Part shown: one piece after another, positions 1 through 11,318 of the stretch
Numbering within the stretch: position 1 is the first letter of the stretch
Layout: the number at the start of each line of letters is the position of its first letter
Assembly (NCBI GenBank): GCA_002633005.1
Contig: NMRA01000421.1
Coordinates: forward strand, 1-64,000
DNA length: 64,000 nucleotides
Reading direction: 5' to 3'
Origin: Phoronis australis
Lineage: Eukaryota > Phoronida > Phoronidae
Translations under genes and position numbers: made by a program
Notes under the pieces: generated by a model
The model's database searches: none
What the model was told of the DNA's origin: nothing
What the model saw: only the letters and a program-made list of their open reading frames with translations

Positions 1-60
1 CACTCTGACATAAATCCTATTATTTGGGCAAATACCATTATGGAGCCCTTCATGCTTCAT
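1..60 (+). repeat. 60-bp exact repeat of 4263-4322, ending at an N
   Basis: Bases 1-60 are identical to 4263-4322, and the match stops at the single N at 61. The simplest reading is that 1-60 is the end of one contig whose sequence also lies inside the next contig. The repeat includes an ATG (40-42) that starts the candidate signal-peptide exon described at 4302-4424. Confidence 0.9.
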
Positions 61-61
61 N
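61..61. other. Single-N assembly join
   Basis: One undetermined base. The sequence on its left (1-60) recurs at 4263-4322 while the sequence on its right does not continue that match, so this is better read as a contig join than as one unknown nucleotide. Confidence 0.75.
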
Positions 62-234
62 ACGAGAACGTGAAACATCTCCGTGTCCTTGGCCGACATT
101 TCGGCGACTGTGATTTCACTGACGAATCCAGGCTTGCCAAACAGCTCATGCCAGGGCTGAAAAAGCGACCGAGGCTGAAGTCAGATGCTGTGCCTAGTGT
201 GTTTGCGTTCGGCATGCCCACCCCTATATTTTAG
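62..234 (+). pseudogene. THAP zinc-finger relic, C-terminal half
   Basis: The reading frame after the N ends in a TAG at 232-234. It holds RHFGDCDFTDES, then LMPGLKKRPRLKSDAVPSVF. This is the usual second half of a THAP DNA-binding domain: the HF of the C-x2-H zinc pair, an acidic and aromatic stretch, then a basic segment ending in the AVPxxF box. The expected second Cys before RHF is replaced (it reads VLGRHF), and the first half is missing beyond the contig join. THAP domains occur in host transcription factors and in P-element-like transposases. With several other THAP relics in this window, a transposon origin is more likely, but that is inference. Confidence 0.5.
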
Positions 235-271
235 GCTGGGTGCAAGCATGTTATATAAGCAGTTTGATGAC

Positions 272-640
272 TTACTCGTTCGTCAAGCTTCTCTTTGATC
301 CTCTGGGTGCAGGATGTTTTAGCCAGTTCTTTTTCCCAGCCCTAAAAACGTCGTGAGCAAACTTCTGTTCAGATGCGGTGCAAAATAATGGGGGTAATCC
401 GTGAGACACAGTTCTGCTTCTCCAAGAAGGCGTTTCACATGTGGAATTTAGTATCAACAACAGCAAGCGTCAGTTGTTTCCATTATTGTGCAGTTAGCGC
501 ACTGACACCATGACAAGTCATTGTGACGGTTTTCGGAACTATCCATGCGTTCTATTGTCTGTGCATGTTCACGGCGCTTCTCTAATATTTCTTGATCAGT
601 GTATTCTAGTTTGAACTGATATTCTGCGAAACCTAACAAT
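272..640 (-). pseudogene. P2RX7-like cysteine-rich domain relic
   Basis: On the minus strand the frame ending at 454 contains SWCQCANCTIMETTDACCC. This resembles the W-C-x-C-x2-C-x2-M-x-T signature of the cytoplasmic cysteine-rich domain of P2X7 receptors, which is common in invertebrate and transposon-associated proteins. Past two stop codons the same frame goes on with a segment containing GEAELCLTDYPHYFAP, comparable to the family's Cys-x-T-x-H-P segment. The stops, and the lack of any channel domain nearby, mark it as a relic or a fragment of a mobile-element ORF. It lies opposite in strand to the THAP relic at 62-234. The assignment rests on motif spacing only. Confidence 0.42.
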
Positions 641-748
641 CAGAAGAGTACTCCTCCAAGTCGGAATTACGAGTTGCCATGTTGACGTTTATTACTGAGC
701 GTTTAGTTTCAAAATGAATTATTATCACCCTAACCAATACTTATATAA

Positions 749-1140
749 AACGACCCCAAACTCCTGCTACAGACCTTGGTAAACTGGCCTGCCGAACTTT
801 GTAGGCTACGGTGTGTCCAAATACCAATAAATCCGTAACAGCGAAATAAAACAACACGTTTTTGTAAGAACGTGGTGTATTTTTAAGGGTTTTACATCGG
901 ATTTTGATCATTTATTGGTGTTGAACGATAAACTCAAGCGATAACCTGATACCATTAACCCGTGTTGTGACTGACTGCTGAACAGACTGCGTGTGAAACT
1001 TATGACGTTACTGGATAATTTCAACACCTCCGTCTGCCGTCTGGTGTCAGGTAACGCAACCGAACGTGCCGTTATTGGGTATTCGATCTAAATTGATACA
1101 AAATAGGTTGTTTTTTTGGGGGGTGGCACTCTCCTTTAAT
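749..1140 (-). repeat. Dispersed repeat, inverted partner of 22205-22602
   Basis: The reverse complement of this roughly 390-bp stretch aligns along its whole length with 22205-22602. Shared landmarks are GGCAGGCCA near one end, GTAACGCAACCGAACGTGCC in the middle, and a TTTAAAGGA block next to a GCCACCC block at the other end. No long ORF lies in it. It is probably a non-autonomous mobile element; no target duplication was resolved. Confidence 0.85.
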
Positions 1141-1976
1141 CCGTCTTGGCAGCTGAAAGCGGCCTTTAGCGATTATTTTTAAATAATCATGCCTAACTTC
1201 CATTGAGCCTGCATTTCACGTACAAGTGTGTATAAAGTAAAATTGCGTTTTCAGTTACCTGTACACCATCGACATGGCCGTCTGGTTATCATGTACTGCC
1301 TAATGAGCCCAATTGTTACATCATCTTGAGAGGCGATGGTACAGCAGCAGAACGCAAACGTTGTTGTGAAGGGGGACAGTATTTTAACGTGTCTGAATGC
1401 GCTTGCATTACAAACCAAGGTAAAGTCTTCTCAGCAACTGATTCAAGGTACAGGGTTGTTAGATAATAAATGTGTACCAAACTGTCGAAGGTTTGCACAC
1501 ATACAGGCCGCTACAAGCATAGTGACACTTGGCAGGTATGTTGCTTTCATAGGACGAGCCTTCAATAATCTGATTTAATGTGAGATAATGCCGGTTGCGC
1601 GATATGCGTGTGCTAATCGATACTGCAGTACCTTCATAGCCTGGCTGCTTGGCATGCCGAACGTTAAAATTCTCCTAAAGGTCATTTAACAACATTACAA
1701 AATTGTGTAAAAAACGACGAAATGTTTCCACACAAATATATGTTACTTTATATTTTATGAATAGTTGTAATTTCGGTACTTGACCCGTGTTTAAAATTAC
1801 GTCAAAACAAATGCCCATTAGGCTACCTTACCTGACTGTCACTGGAACGTTAACGAGAAACTATTGAGAATTATGAAAACATACTTACTTATAAGTCTTT
1901 GACGGACTGGATGTCTTCAGAGCTTAGACTAAAAATAGTCTTCAAGTTGATAACCTGCAAAGGATTTTCTTTATAG
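1141..1976. other. No assigned gene; candidate exon near 1336
   Basis: Mostly AT-rich sequence without recognised features. From 1336 an ATG-led stretch of 28 codons ends at an AAG|GTAAAG donor-like site, and a second donor-like site CAG|GTATGT lies at 1535/1536. Neither gives the splice phase needed by the LamG exon at 1977, so they are not joined to it. The upstream exons of that gene may lie here or before the window. Confidence 0.3.
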
Positions 1977-4900
1977 TTGCCGAGAAATGCATCAAGGTGG
2001 AGATCACCTTTACAGATGATATCGTAGATATTGCCCAAAACAATTACATCGACAGGGGGACCGTTGAAGTCAATGCCGAGGATCGTGGCGTGTTTACTGG
2101 ACTCCCCGGTTCAAGTTTGGAGATTCCATTCTTTAAAAACAAGTTTCCTTACGTCAACGAAATGTCCATCAGTGTTTGGTTTTACAAAACAGGCAGCGGT
2201 GACTTAATGGGCATCATCACTAACGGCGATTGCAACGGTAATAAATGGATCTGATTTTCTTCAATTTATGTTGATGATGTTTAGTTGATGGATCTATCTA
2301 ATCAGATTGAGCTAAATACTTGATGACAGGGATTACAAAAAGTGGTACGGGTAGGACATTGCTCAGTCAACTATAATAGGACGATAGTCAAACCATTTGT
2401 AGAAGACATATGCTTAAGATGCGTTCATAGATGGACTGTATTTGAATTTTTATGTTTCAGAAACGGGTTCCGTAAACATATGGATTCAAGGCGACAACGT
2501 TTTCGGCGGTGTTCTCACTGGCACGGCGACGAGTGTAAAAGAAACTATGATAAAATCGTCTGTCGTAAGTTTGCGTGGTGTTGCAATCAAACCATTTGTC
2601 TGTTCCCAGATAATTGAAATTAAAATAACCTTAAATCCTAAACCAATGCTAAGAAAAGACCAATGGGTTTATTTGTGAAAATTACTAAAGTTAAGTTGAT
2701 GACAAATAGTCGCCAGGTTCATAAATTTACAATCATTTGAAGGGGTTTGCTGAAAGTAAGACTACATTAATTTAATTGTATAAACATGCACCTGCAATCA
2801 TCGTTGCCGTTGGCGTTGTCACCATCACCATTGTCACAACCACCAGCATCACGATATTAATCAACATCATCATCACCATTGTCGTCATCTTCACCATCAT
2901 TAAAATAATCGGCATAATACTCATCATTTCCCAATCATTACCATCATGGTCACCAGAATCATAATCATTATCATCATCATCACCATTACTATTAAAATAA
3001 TCGTCACCTTCATCATTATAACCACCATCACAGTCAACACCACCACCATTGATACTACCGGTATCAACACCGTTACCACAATTACTATCATTGACTTATT
3101 ATTTTAGTTATTGGGTTTACTTCGGGAACAATTTTCCGATATGCAAAATTGGTTGAATACACGTCACTTGTCGTCATTAGTTTATTTATTCCGTTCCGCT
3201 CGTATCTTAGGAACAAAGATACACACTCAACAGAACATTGGTAAAGCAACTGACCAAGCGATATGATGAAAAGGCCCACAAAATTTCGAAAAAGTTTCAT
3301 TCTCAAGTGGAAATAAAATGACATAGCAAAACCTGGAAGCTTACACAGTGGGACACTGCAGGTGTGAAATAGTGCAAGGAATGGCAAAAGAAGGGAAAGT
3401 CAGGCAAGCAAGTGTAGCGTGCGGCGCCACCCTGTTTGCTGCCTTTACTGAAAGCAGGCTTCTCGAGTGCAATCAAAGGAACTCAAATGCTTTCAATCGC
3501 AGCACATCGTGCTCTGCGTACCGTCGGATGATTTTGCGTTGATGACACTGCAGAAAATGCTCTTGGATGGCGCCTTTTTGAAGATGCATAGATAACCAAC
3601 GGATAGACAGTAAACCGTTTGACTAATGTAAAATTGCTTGACATTTGAACAGATATTCGTTCATACGGCGTACAACTCATAAACAGCACTATACCGGGCA
3701 TCGGGGTGGACTTTTGATTTAGAAAAGTTATGCTACTTTTCGAGACAGAGTTGGAGGACTTCCTATTCCAATAATAATGACATCGAGGTAATCGTCGGGC
3801 TTACAAACTTTAACATTATCCCTATTCATGTTTGAAATCAATTGTGAATTCGCTGCACGTCGGACCGGCGTGACCAAAAATGTAATTTTTACAAAAATGT
3901 TATGTCCAATAATTACCTCCATGGCTAACACGCCATTAAGAAAATTATTAGGGATAATGTTACTGTTTCTAAGCCAGATTATTACCTCGAATTATCATTA
4001 TTTATTATCGGAATATGAAGTCATCCAACTTCGTCGTGAAAAAATAACACTAAAGTCCGCCCCGTTGCAAGGTGCAGTGTTGCTTATGAGTTCGTACGTC
4101 CTACGAACGAATGTCCTTGTCGTCGGAATGTCTAGCAATGTTGCATTGGTCAAACGGTTTGCTGGCTTTCCTGTCGGTTACAGTGTATAATTATATACAT
4201 CTTCAAAATGACGCAATCCAAGAACATTTTCTCCAATGACATAAACTTAATGAGATTTATGGCACTCTGACATAAATCCTATTATTTGGGCAAATACCAT
4301 TATGGAGCCCTTCATGCTTCATATCCAACTGCTGGTTAGTTTCTACCAAGTCCGACGGTTGCGCTGTTTGTTCTTTCTCTCCAGCTTCCTGTTGGCCCAG
4401 CCTCAAGCAACAGTACATTCACTCGTAAGTGTTCCTAATTAGACAAGTTTATACCTCTCCCGCCCTCCCTACCCGGGGTACCACAAAATTTCACGTCAAC
4501 CGTTTTCTACCTTTACCACGCTCCACCCCTTTTGCCGAACAAAATCTGCTGTTGGTTATTGTTGTTTTTACAGCCACTGCTGGTACCTTCTTCAAGCCCG
4601 GAGCGTGTTACCGTCAGGCAAGAACCGACGTCATTGGCTAGCGACCAGACCTGTACTTGAGCGTCCATTACTGCAGCTTGCTTCTCTCTACCCCGGTCAC
4701 AGCTCTCGGCACATACTGAGCCACAACACCACGTTTCTTACAATATCTCTTTTTATCTCTCCGGCTGGTCTGCTCACTCAGCTTGTCCGGAACCTGCTTT
4801 GCAGGTTGTTATAGCCCAGTTGGCTGTTTGGTGTACCCACTTGGTACTTTATATGATATTTGCCCATTTGGCAGTTTGTACCCACTTGGTACTTGTTATT

Positions 4901-6486
4901 GAATTTGCCGCTTTGCTCGACCCAGTTGGTAGGCAATCGGCCAATACCCATTTGGTATTATGTACCCATTTGGTATTATGCTAACCTGTGCCACTTAGTA
5001 TCCGATACTCAGTTACACTTTGGGTATCGGTAATGTGTGTGTTATCTCTTGTAATTAAGGAACCCATCTGGTTCCTTCTGTGAAATATTTATTTGTAGAG
5101 CTGTGACCCTGAAATCGCCAATACAACTTAAAATATTTATTATTCTTGTTGTTTTATTTGTCCCCAATAAAATCACCCGTAAAGAAAATTGCGGAGAACA
5201 CGTCAATTCGGTACGTAGAGCACGGTGTGCTGCGATTGAAAGCATTGGAGTCCCATTTGATTACGTTCGAGAAGCCTGTTTTGCGAATGAGCAGCAAACA
5301 GGGTCGCACCGCACGTTACACTTGGTTGCATAACCTTCCTGTTAACCCTCTTCATTTGTCATTCTTACAGTATTTCACACATGCCTTGTCCCACTGGGTA
5401 TGTCTCCAACTTTTGCTCTGTGGGGGCATTAATGCGTCATTTTATTTCCACTTCAGAATGAAACAAGTATGTTTCGAAATATCGTGTATATTTTGATCAT
5501 GTCTTTTGGTCAGTTGCTTTACCAATGTTCTGTTGAGTGTCGAACTTTGTTCCAAGGATACGAATGGAACGGAATAAAGGTTGTTAACAGCGACAATTAA
5601 GTGTCTTGTATTCAACCAATTTTGCATATTTTAGTTAACACTACTTTGTCATGTTCAAATTATTTTTTATAATTGTTGTCACATACTGGTAATCATTTAT
5701 TGTAGGTTGATGTGCTCAACAAGTGGCACCATGCTGTCCTCACATTCAGAAAACTGTCCTCGTCCTCATCTGAGTATCATCTGTATATAAACGGTGCCCT
5801 GCAGGGAAGGAGGACAGGCGATGGCAACATACTCCAGTCATTTTCCCCACTTATCATGGCACGCCAGTTCTGTTACGGTGGTGTGACAACCGGTAGATTC
5901 GTTGGCCAAATGGATAATGTAAGTTAGCAGATCTGCAAGTTACGCCTTCGATCACTGTTTCCATCTGAGCCTATTCGTGCGTTTAGGCCTACATCAAAAC
6001 GAAACAGTCGAACGACACTACGGGCAGGTTTTGATATGTTGGTAATCCAGTATCTTAGTGAGGTTGGCGATGTTATGTACTCATGCTAATGAAAGACTAA
6101 ATCTAATAGGGGTTTCGCGAATAAGCTCTTTTACTAAAGCTAATGCACAAGAATTGCAGCCCATAAAATGATTGCATGGTAACCATGGGAAGTTGCATTA
6201 TGGGAAAAAATATATATACGAAAACTCTTTCCGCTGCACCGCACTAAACCTAGATCTCACAACAAGTGTTTAACAAGTGACTAGCATTACTAAGCGCATT
6301 TCAGATCATTTTTTAGTGAAACGTGGCGAGGTCTCTGTCGTACTGTCTGTCTTACACTCATCATTAGCTAATAGATGGCATTAAAAGAACGATTTCATCT
6401 TGCAGTTCCGGTATTACGAGTGTTACCTGACCGGCGATGAAGTGATGGACCTTTACCAATATCAGCTTCCAGATGTGTCACGATAA
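1977..6486 (+). CDS. LamG (concanavalin-like) domain protein, 3' part, four exons
   Basis: Exons are 1977-2237, 2461-2564, 5706-5918 and 6406-6486 (TAA). All junctions use AG/GT and the phases agree throughout: exon 1 ends in phase 1 and is completed by two bases of exon 2; the next two junctions are phase 0. The joined product is about 219 residues. It has the laminin-G/pentraxin jelly-roll pattern: an acidic start around FTDDIVDIA, GSSLEIPFF, SISVWFYKT, NKWHHAVLTF, YHLYINGALQG, FVGQMDN, and the closing YLTGDEVMDLYQ, where family members carry an L-x-x-x-E-V-x-x-L-Y segment. Such domains bind carbohydrate or protein ligands, usually outside the cell. Exon 1 begins with two bases of a split codon, so at least one upstream exon, including any signal peptide, is missing. 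The third intron position (2565-5705) contains a fold-back repeat. Confidence 0.75.
2776..3090 (+). repeat. CAT/CAC-rich trinucleotide microsatellite region
   Basis: About 300 bases of imperfect ATC/CAT/CAC triplets within the large intron of the LamG gene. The apparent 62-residue hydrophobic ORF here is a product of the repeat and not a gene. Confidence 0.85.
4302..4424 (+). CDS. Candidate signal-peptide exon within the LamG intron
   Basis: An ATG at 4302 opens 41 codons: an N-terminal part with RR, then a hydrophobic run (CLFFLSSSFLLA) followed by QPQA, which resembles a secretion signal with a cleavage region. It ends at a strong donor, CTC|GTAAGT, in phase 0. Phase 0 matches the LamG exon at 5706 but not the one at 1977. 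It could be an alternative first exon joining half of the LamG domain, the first exon of a neighbouring copy misplaced by assembly, or chance. The first 21 bases are repeated at 40-60 before the N. Confidence 0.35.
4846..4980 (+). repeat. Short irregular repeats of TACCCAyTTGGTA
   Basis: The block GTACCCACTTGGTACT occurs twice (about 4853 and 4879) and the block TACCCATTTGGTATTA twice (about 4947 and 4963), with related degenerate copies between. They lie inside the segment that interrupts the fold-back repeat. No function is apparent. Confidence 0.6.
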
Positions 6487-8800
6487 GATTATTGGAATCA
6501 AAGTTAATTTTCTTACACAGACAAGGAGTCAAGGAGTGTACATTCCTTGGTATAGCCTCTAGGTAGCGTCAGGCAATGAAATAATTGTTCCTATTTTTTC
6601 TGGAATTGTAAGAAAACAACAATATAATGTGTCTTTTTGCTGCTACTAGTCGTTCTACTTCAGTAAGACATATACAGTAATTTGTGCATTGAGGGCCTCA
6701 TGCCAAATAGTACCTCGACAAAGAGTACAGTATACCTGTTTTAGTTGTGTTTGAATGTTCTGGCAGCACAATGTCCTTATGTGAAAACAGTACCGTTCTT
6801 ATTAGGCCTTTCGTTGTTTTGTTTGTTGGATTTAAAACCAAGAATCGCATTATTCTTAGAAAAAGCATAAGCTCTGAACTTAATTTTTCCGATTAAAAGC
6901 ACTGGGCGTATAATTTGCGATTAAAAAACGTCGGCTCTAGTTATCACGGAAAACCACAGGCACAGTTTGTGACCTATTTACCAATGTTTAATACAATTGG
7001 TTGCTGGTGAAAGGACTTTCTGTCTCTTACTGTATCTTTCGAAAAAGTACGTGTTTGCCAAAAACGCATTCTCGCGTATTACCGCAGGAATGACACTCTG
7101 TTGTCAATGGAGTATTTAGAAAACGGAATATTTTTGTGCAGGAGTTTTTTCGGCTAAAATTGACTCTTTTGTAGGGAATTAAATCAATGAATTCGTAGGA
7201 TTTTGGACGGAACATTAACCCTTTCAGAAGTCTGGCCAAAAAAAACTTATATGAAACGCATATCCCGCATACTTCTTCCGTGGTAGTTATGTACTCCGGG
7301 GTTTAGCGCCTTCAAGTGTGTTAATGAGTGAGGAATAGATAATAGGCGTGAAAAGCATGTTGTTTACCGTTATCAGTGTCTCTGAAAAGAAAAGAGCATC
7401 CCAACGCAGTTTGTGAGATGACGTCAGTAGACCATGGGATGTAAAAGAACATTTTTAGTACTTTCACCTGGCAATTTATTTTTATCTTCCATGGCTTTTT
7501 CTAATAGAAACTCCCTACGTTTTTATAAAACATTTTCAGAAAAAAAAACATATACACTGCCTTTAAAGATACTCTTTTCGCTTACTAAAAAAAGTACGTA
7601 ATAAATTGAATTACAACGGAAGTTAATCCAGTTGAAACATACGCTCAAATAATGCACAACACAATTTCAAATCTTTTCAAAGTTAACGGAATTTTATAGC
7701 CACTGCTTAATCTAAATTTCATCCCGAATTCTGAAAGGGTGAATGTAAAGGATATTAAGGTATCTGTTAAAATAGTTCAGTCATGTTATTAAATATTTTC
7801 AACTTCAATCTGACTGTGAAGACAAATAAACGCCTTTGCATTCAAAACGTTTAACATCATTGTTACTTGTCGGAGTGTTTCCATGCAGTTAATTTAATCA
7901 AATCGCTGAGGATTTAATCAGTAAAGTGCAGACTAAAATAATGAAAATTCAAAATTGATACGTAAGCCCTGATGGTTTGGCTCATTTGCACAGATTTTTC
8001 CACAAATGAACCCGAAAGTGTAAATATTTAATTTGTTTACGATCAGTGTGATGGCAATTTATTGATTCTGGCCGGTCATAAGAAAATAGAATTCAAATCT
8101 CAATGCGATGTGTGTGTGTGTGCGTGTGCGTGTGGTCTCCTTAATCTTGGAAAATTGCAACTTTCCGGCGGATTACATTACATTGTAAACGCATTCTTTC
8201 TCTGGTTGAGACTAATCTGGACATATCGTAGTGCTTAAAGCAGTATTTGGATTGAAATTTTCAGCGTTTTTGTAAAATGCTTCGAATTTTATGTAACCTG
8301 TTTCATACAAAATATTGGAATGCTCGAGGTTTCCATGAGACAACTTCTCCGCTAACATTTAGAGTTTTGTTACCCCAACGCCAGACGCTTTTACACGAGA
8401 GACAGTTGTCACCTTTTCAGTGGTCACGGCGCGACTTGCTCCACTTTAGTCGCGCATGCTCTCATAAACAATAGCGAATGTTCAAACCACATGGAAAGCC
8501 ATCTGATCACCCGAATACACATCTTTGCGCAAGCGCATTGAAAGATGGTCCATTTCTTTCCTACCCCAATTGTGTTTAGACCGCAGTTGACACTGGGGTA
8601 ACTGATCGAGTGTAATGCGCTCTACCTATCAAACTGGTGTCAAAACCTGGCCCCCACGGTATCACTCGCTCCGTATCAGTCGTGTTTACACACACACTTG
8701 CACTGGAGCAGGTGTTCCTTTTTAGTTTGTCCGGGTCAGCTGTCTCTCGTGTAAACGCAACTGCATTGAGCTTCAGCAACACTGTGACTAACCCGTCCTA
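6487..8800. other. No gene or named repeat recognised
   Basis: AT-rich sequence downstream of the LamG stop codon. A short TG/CG run lies near 8110-8132. I saw no coding exon with credible splice sites, no RNA gene and no TIR pair. Confidence 0.5.
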
Positions 8801-8819
8801 ATCAATTCACAAATTAATG

Positions 8820-9400
8820 GTCGTGGCTTAGCGCAGACGTTGAAGAAAACTTATTCGCTAAATTATCTAATTATCTTATAATGCATCGATTTAAAATTCA
8901 AAGGCGGCTATTTACTTTTCAATTTTTAAACCAGTCGTATTTGTCGTTTGCCTTCCTTATGGTTCGTTTTTTTTACTTTGAAACTCGTACGCTTACCAGG
9001 TGCGTTGGCTTACAACCGCAATACACGTTCAGCCAAGCCAATGAATAGCGACTAGCTCACTTCAATCCGTGGTGGCGAAAGGGTTTGATGTGCCTAGGAA
9101 TTCGAAGGATACTATGTGGTAAACCATACTCGCTTACTCGTCCACTTGCTTGCAAATCCTATTCGCCATAAGATTTGACTAATGTGTGGCTAAGCCGCGA
9201 TGCTGAAGAAAATCTATTCGCTAATTTCTTTTATAATGCATCGATTATAAAAATTCAAAGATGGACACTATTTTCTTTGTAATTTTAAAAACAATCATGT
9301 TTGTCGTTTGCCTTACTCAGTGTTTTTTTCTGTTTTACTTTGAAACTCGTACACTAAATAGGCGTGTTGGTTTGAGACCGGCAATTAGCACATTTAACCC
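8820..9400 (+). repeat. Two direct copies of a dispersed repeat (about 370-bp spacing)
   Basis: 8820-9020 and 9185-9390 align: both carry a CTTA/CTAAGC start, GAAGAAAA, TATTCGCTAA, TTATAATGCATCGATT, then TTTGTCGTTTGCCTT and TTTGAAACTCGTAC. The first half matches the left end and the second half the right end of the long element at 33160-35240, so these look like internally deleted derivatives with the two ends fused. Confidence 0.7.
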
Positions 9401-10500
9401 GTCTAAGTTTGGCAGAGTCTGGGAGAGGTCTGTCGTAGTCTGTCTCTTTAAAAATTGTTGGTACACGTATCTTTAAAATGCACCACAGCAATTCCATCTT
9501 GGTTCTTGCGAATCTTCTGCTGCATTAGGCAAATAGCATCTAGTAATAGTTTTCGCAGGGGAAAACTAGATGAGATACGCGTTGTGTAATGCAAGATTCT
9601 CATCTGAAAAGTAGTCTGTCCCGAGCACACTCTAAGAATGCAGTATTACAACAAATGCTCAAATTTTACTTGGTGTAAAATTTTCTGGTGCTTGTTTTCT
9701 ACAAGTTACATAGTTATAACAGCAACAAGTTGCACTGAGTCTCCGCAAAGATTAGTTCACAAGACAAAATTGTCAAAATTTAAAAAGGATTAGCAAGAAT
9801 AACTAAGCCTTCACACACGCCATATATGTTCGTCAAATCACTGGTGACCTGATCTATGGTTAAGAATGACAAGTTCTCTGTTCCGAGTGCGTTCGTACCC
9901 GATACTTTCTGCGAATCTTCTATCAGCAAAACTCACAAGTTCGAATCTTAGTCCACATGGGGGGTAGGGCAGGATTTTGCCCGTTGCCATGGCCCCCTTG
10001 CAACCCTCCCCCCGTAAATCCGCAACTGGACAATTCCAGACTAACTGTGGGTCACGTCGGTGATGTAATCAACATATAGTTTGTGCGTATACTTATAATT
10101 CTTTGCTTACGTGTACGTGTACGATATCAACGCACCGATTTATAGCAACACAATTATGTTAGAAAGCGATGTTCAATGATCAAGGGAAAGTACATGAGAT
10201 CCTAGACAAACATACTAATTTGACGAAAATCGAACAGTCATATGTCGAAGGTGGCTGATCGGATTCATGTAACACTTTTAAGTACTGCACTTTAAGCACC
10301 CTTCCCCATCACGCTTTAGGGATTATTTCTTTGACATGAGGAGCTAGCCTTCAACAATTTCATGAAAAAGTCAAACGCTGCATAAAACGAAAATGGGTGA
10401 CTTCGAAAACAGTATCAGCGTTTTTTGAGGCTACCTGTTTGTGTTTGCAGACCTAGCTTTTGAGCCTTCCCTGGTCCCTTCGTCGGGTTACTAGCGGGAT
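9401..10500. other. No gene recognised
   Basis: Only a short purine/pyrimidine-rich patch near 9955-10030, resembling the ends of the GGCGGATC-type repeats described downstream, stands out. Nothing else is supported. Confidence 0.45.
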
Positions 10501-10507
10501 TCTTCGT

Positions 10508-10549
10508 GTCACCAGGAAGAGATAATCATGGTTATCTCTTCCTGGTGAC
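10508..10549. repeat. Perfect 18-bp inverted repeat with 6-base loop
   Basis: The arms 10508-10525 and 10532-10549 are exact reverse complements (GTCACCAGGAAGAGATAA and its complement) around TCATGG. Fifteen bases of the arm, ACCAGGAAGAGATAA, recur at 30401-30415. It may be a pair of mobile-element ends lying head to head, or a cruciform-forming site. Confidence 0.8.
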
Positions 10550-10704
10550 AAATAGTCACCAATGGGTGGTTGTTGTCCAATACCACGTACCTGCTGGCTG
10601 TTACCTAGTTGTCAATGGTAAATAGATGATGATTCATATCCACTGTCTCTGTTCAATTTTGGTTTGTTGCTCATGATTCCAGCCGGTCGCCGATAAGTAC
10701 CCTA

Positions 10705-11000
10705 TCATAAATGGGCGGCGCACCCTATAGGGGGCTGGAGGCTATAGCCCCCCACTTTTTTCAGTGCTGTCAAAATTAGCCATTAACAGACTTGTTTTGC
10801 CGTTAGGAGATCATACCTTCCAAGTCTGAAATTGCAACCCATGTCTATTACATGGGCGGCGCACTGAGAAGCGAAAAGTGGGAGGCTAAAGCCTCCACAG
10901 CCCCCCTCCCTGTGGTGCATCGCCTATAGACCATGGGCAGTGCAGCACTGAAAAACGTGAGGGTATAGCCCCCCAGATCCCTACGGTGCGCCACTCATGC
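10705..11000. repeat. Cluster of very short TIR repeats (CATGGGCGGCGCA)
   Basis: Two adjacent units of about 80 bp (about 10850-10930 and 10931-11000) each start with CATGGGCrGyGCA-like sequence and end with the complementary type GGTGCGCCACTCATG or a variant. A third start lies near 10709 and another near 59628. The interiors share TAGCCCCCCA / GGAGGCT blocks. They are very small TIR elements or a degenerate tandem of one. Confidence 0.55.
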
Positions 11001-11318
11001 CAGTGGCGGATTTATAGGGGGCAAGGGGGCCATGGCCCCCTTAAAATTCTACCAGATACCATATGGCAGTTCGGGTGCAAATTGCTGACTAGCACATGCC
11101 CGCAACCAGGGGGGCTCAGGGGGTGAATAAACAATGCATAGGCCCTGAACAAACCCCGTTTACTTTTTTTTAGTCAGAAGGTCCGCAAACCCAAAAATTC
11201 GAGACCTCCTGCATCCCTACATTTTAGGCTGGGTGCGCGCATCTCTAGTGCCGAAATTATCGTGATTCCTGTGCCCTGGCCCCCTAACTCAAAATCCTGG
11301 ATCCAATCCTGCATGCTA
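11001..11318 (+). mobile_element. MITE-like repeat with GTGGCGGAT ends, copy 1
   Basis: Begins CAGTGGCGGATT, contains the palindrome GGGGGCCATGGCCCCC, and ends with CTGGATCCAATCCTGC, roughly the inverse of its start. The whole unit aligns in inverted orientation with 12598-12920. It is non-coding, so it would depend on a transposase supplied elsewhere. Confidence 0.7.

Larger units (their letters stand above)
3136..5640. repeat. Long imperfect fold-back (inverted) repeat, interrupted
   Basis: The reverse complement of about 3136-3830 matches about 3945-4242, then continues in 5205-5640. For example GTACGTAGAGCACGGTGTGC at 5211 pairs with the block near 3510-3530, and TTATTTCCACTT near 5440 pairs with the block near 3310. 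The centre is near 3885. The right arm is split by roughly 960 bp (4243-5204) absent from the left arm. Arms are diverged (visibly some 75-85% alike), so this is an old palindromic element or inverted duplication inside the LamG intron. No intact coding frame is seen. Confidence 0.75.

Noticed and set aside
2776-2964. Ile/Val-rich 62-codon frame that looks like a membrane protein
   Set aside because: It comes from ATC/CAT trinucleotide repeats in an intron; the hydrophobicity is a by-product.
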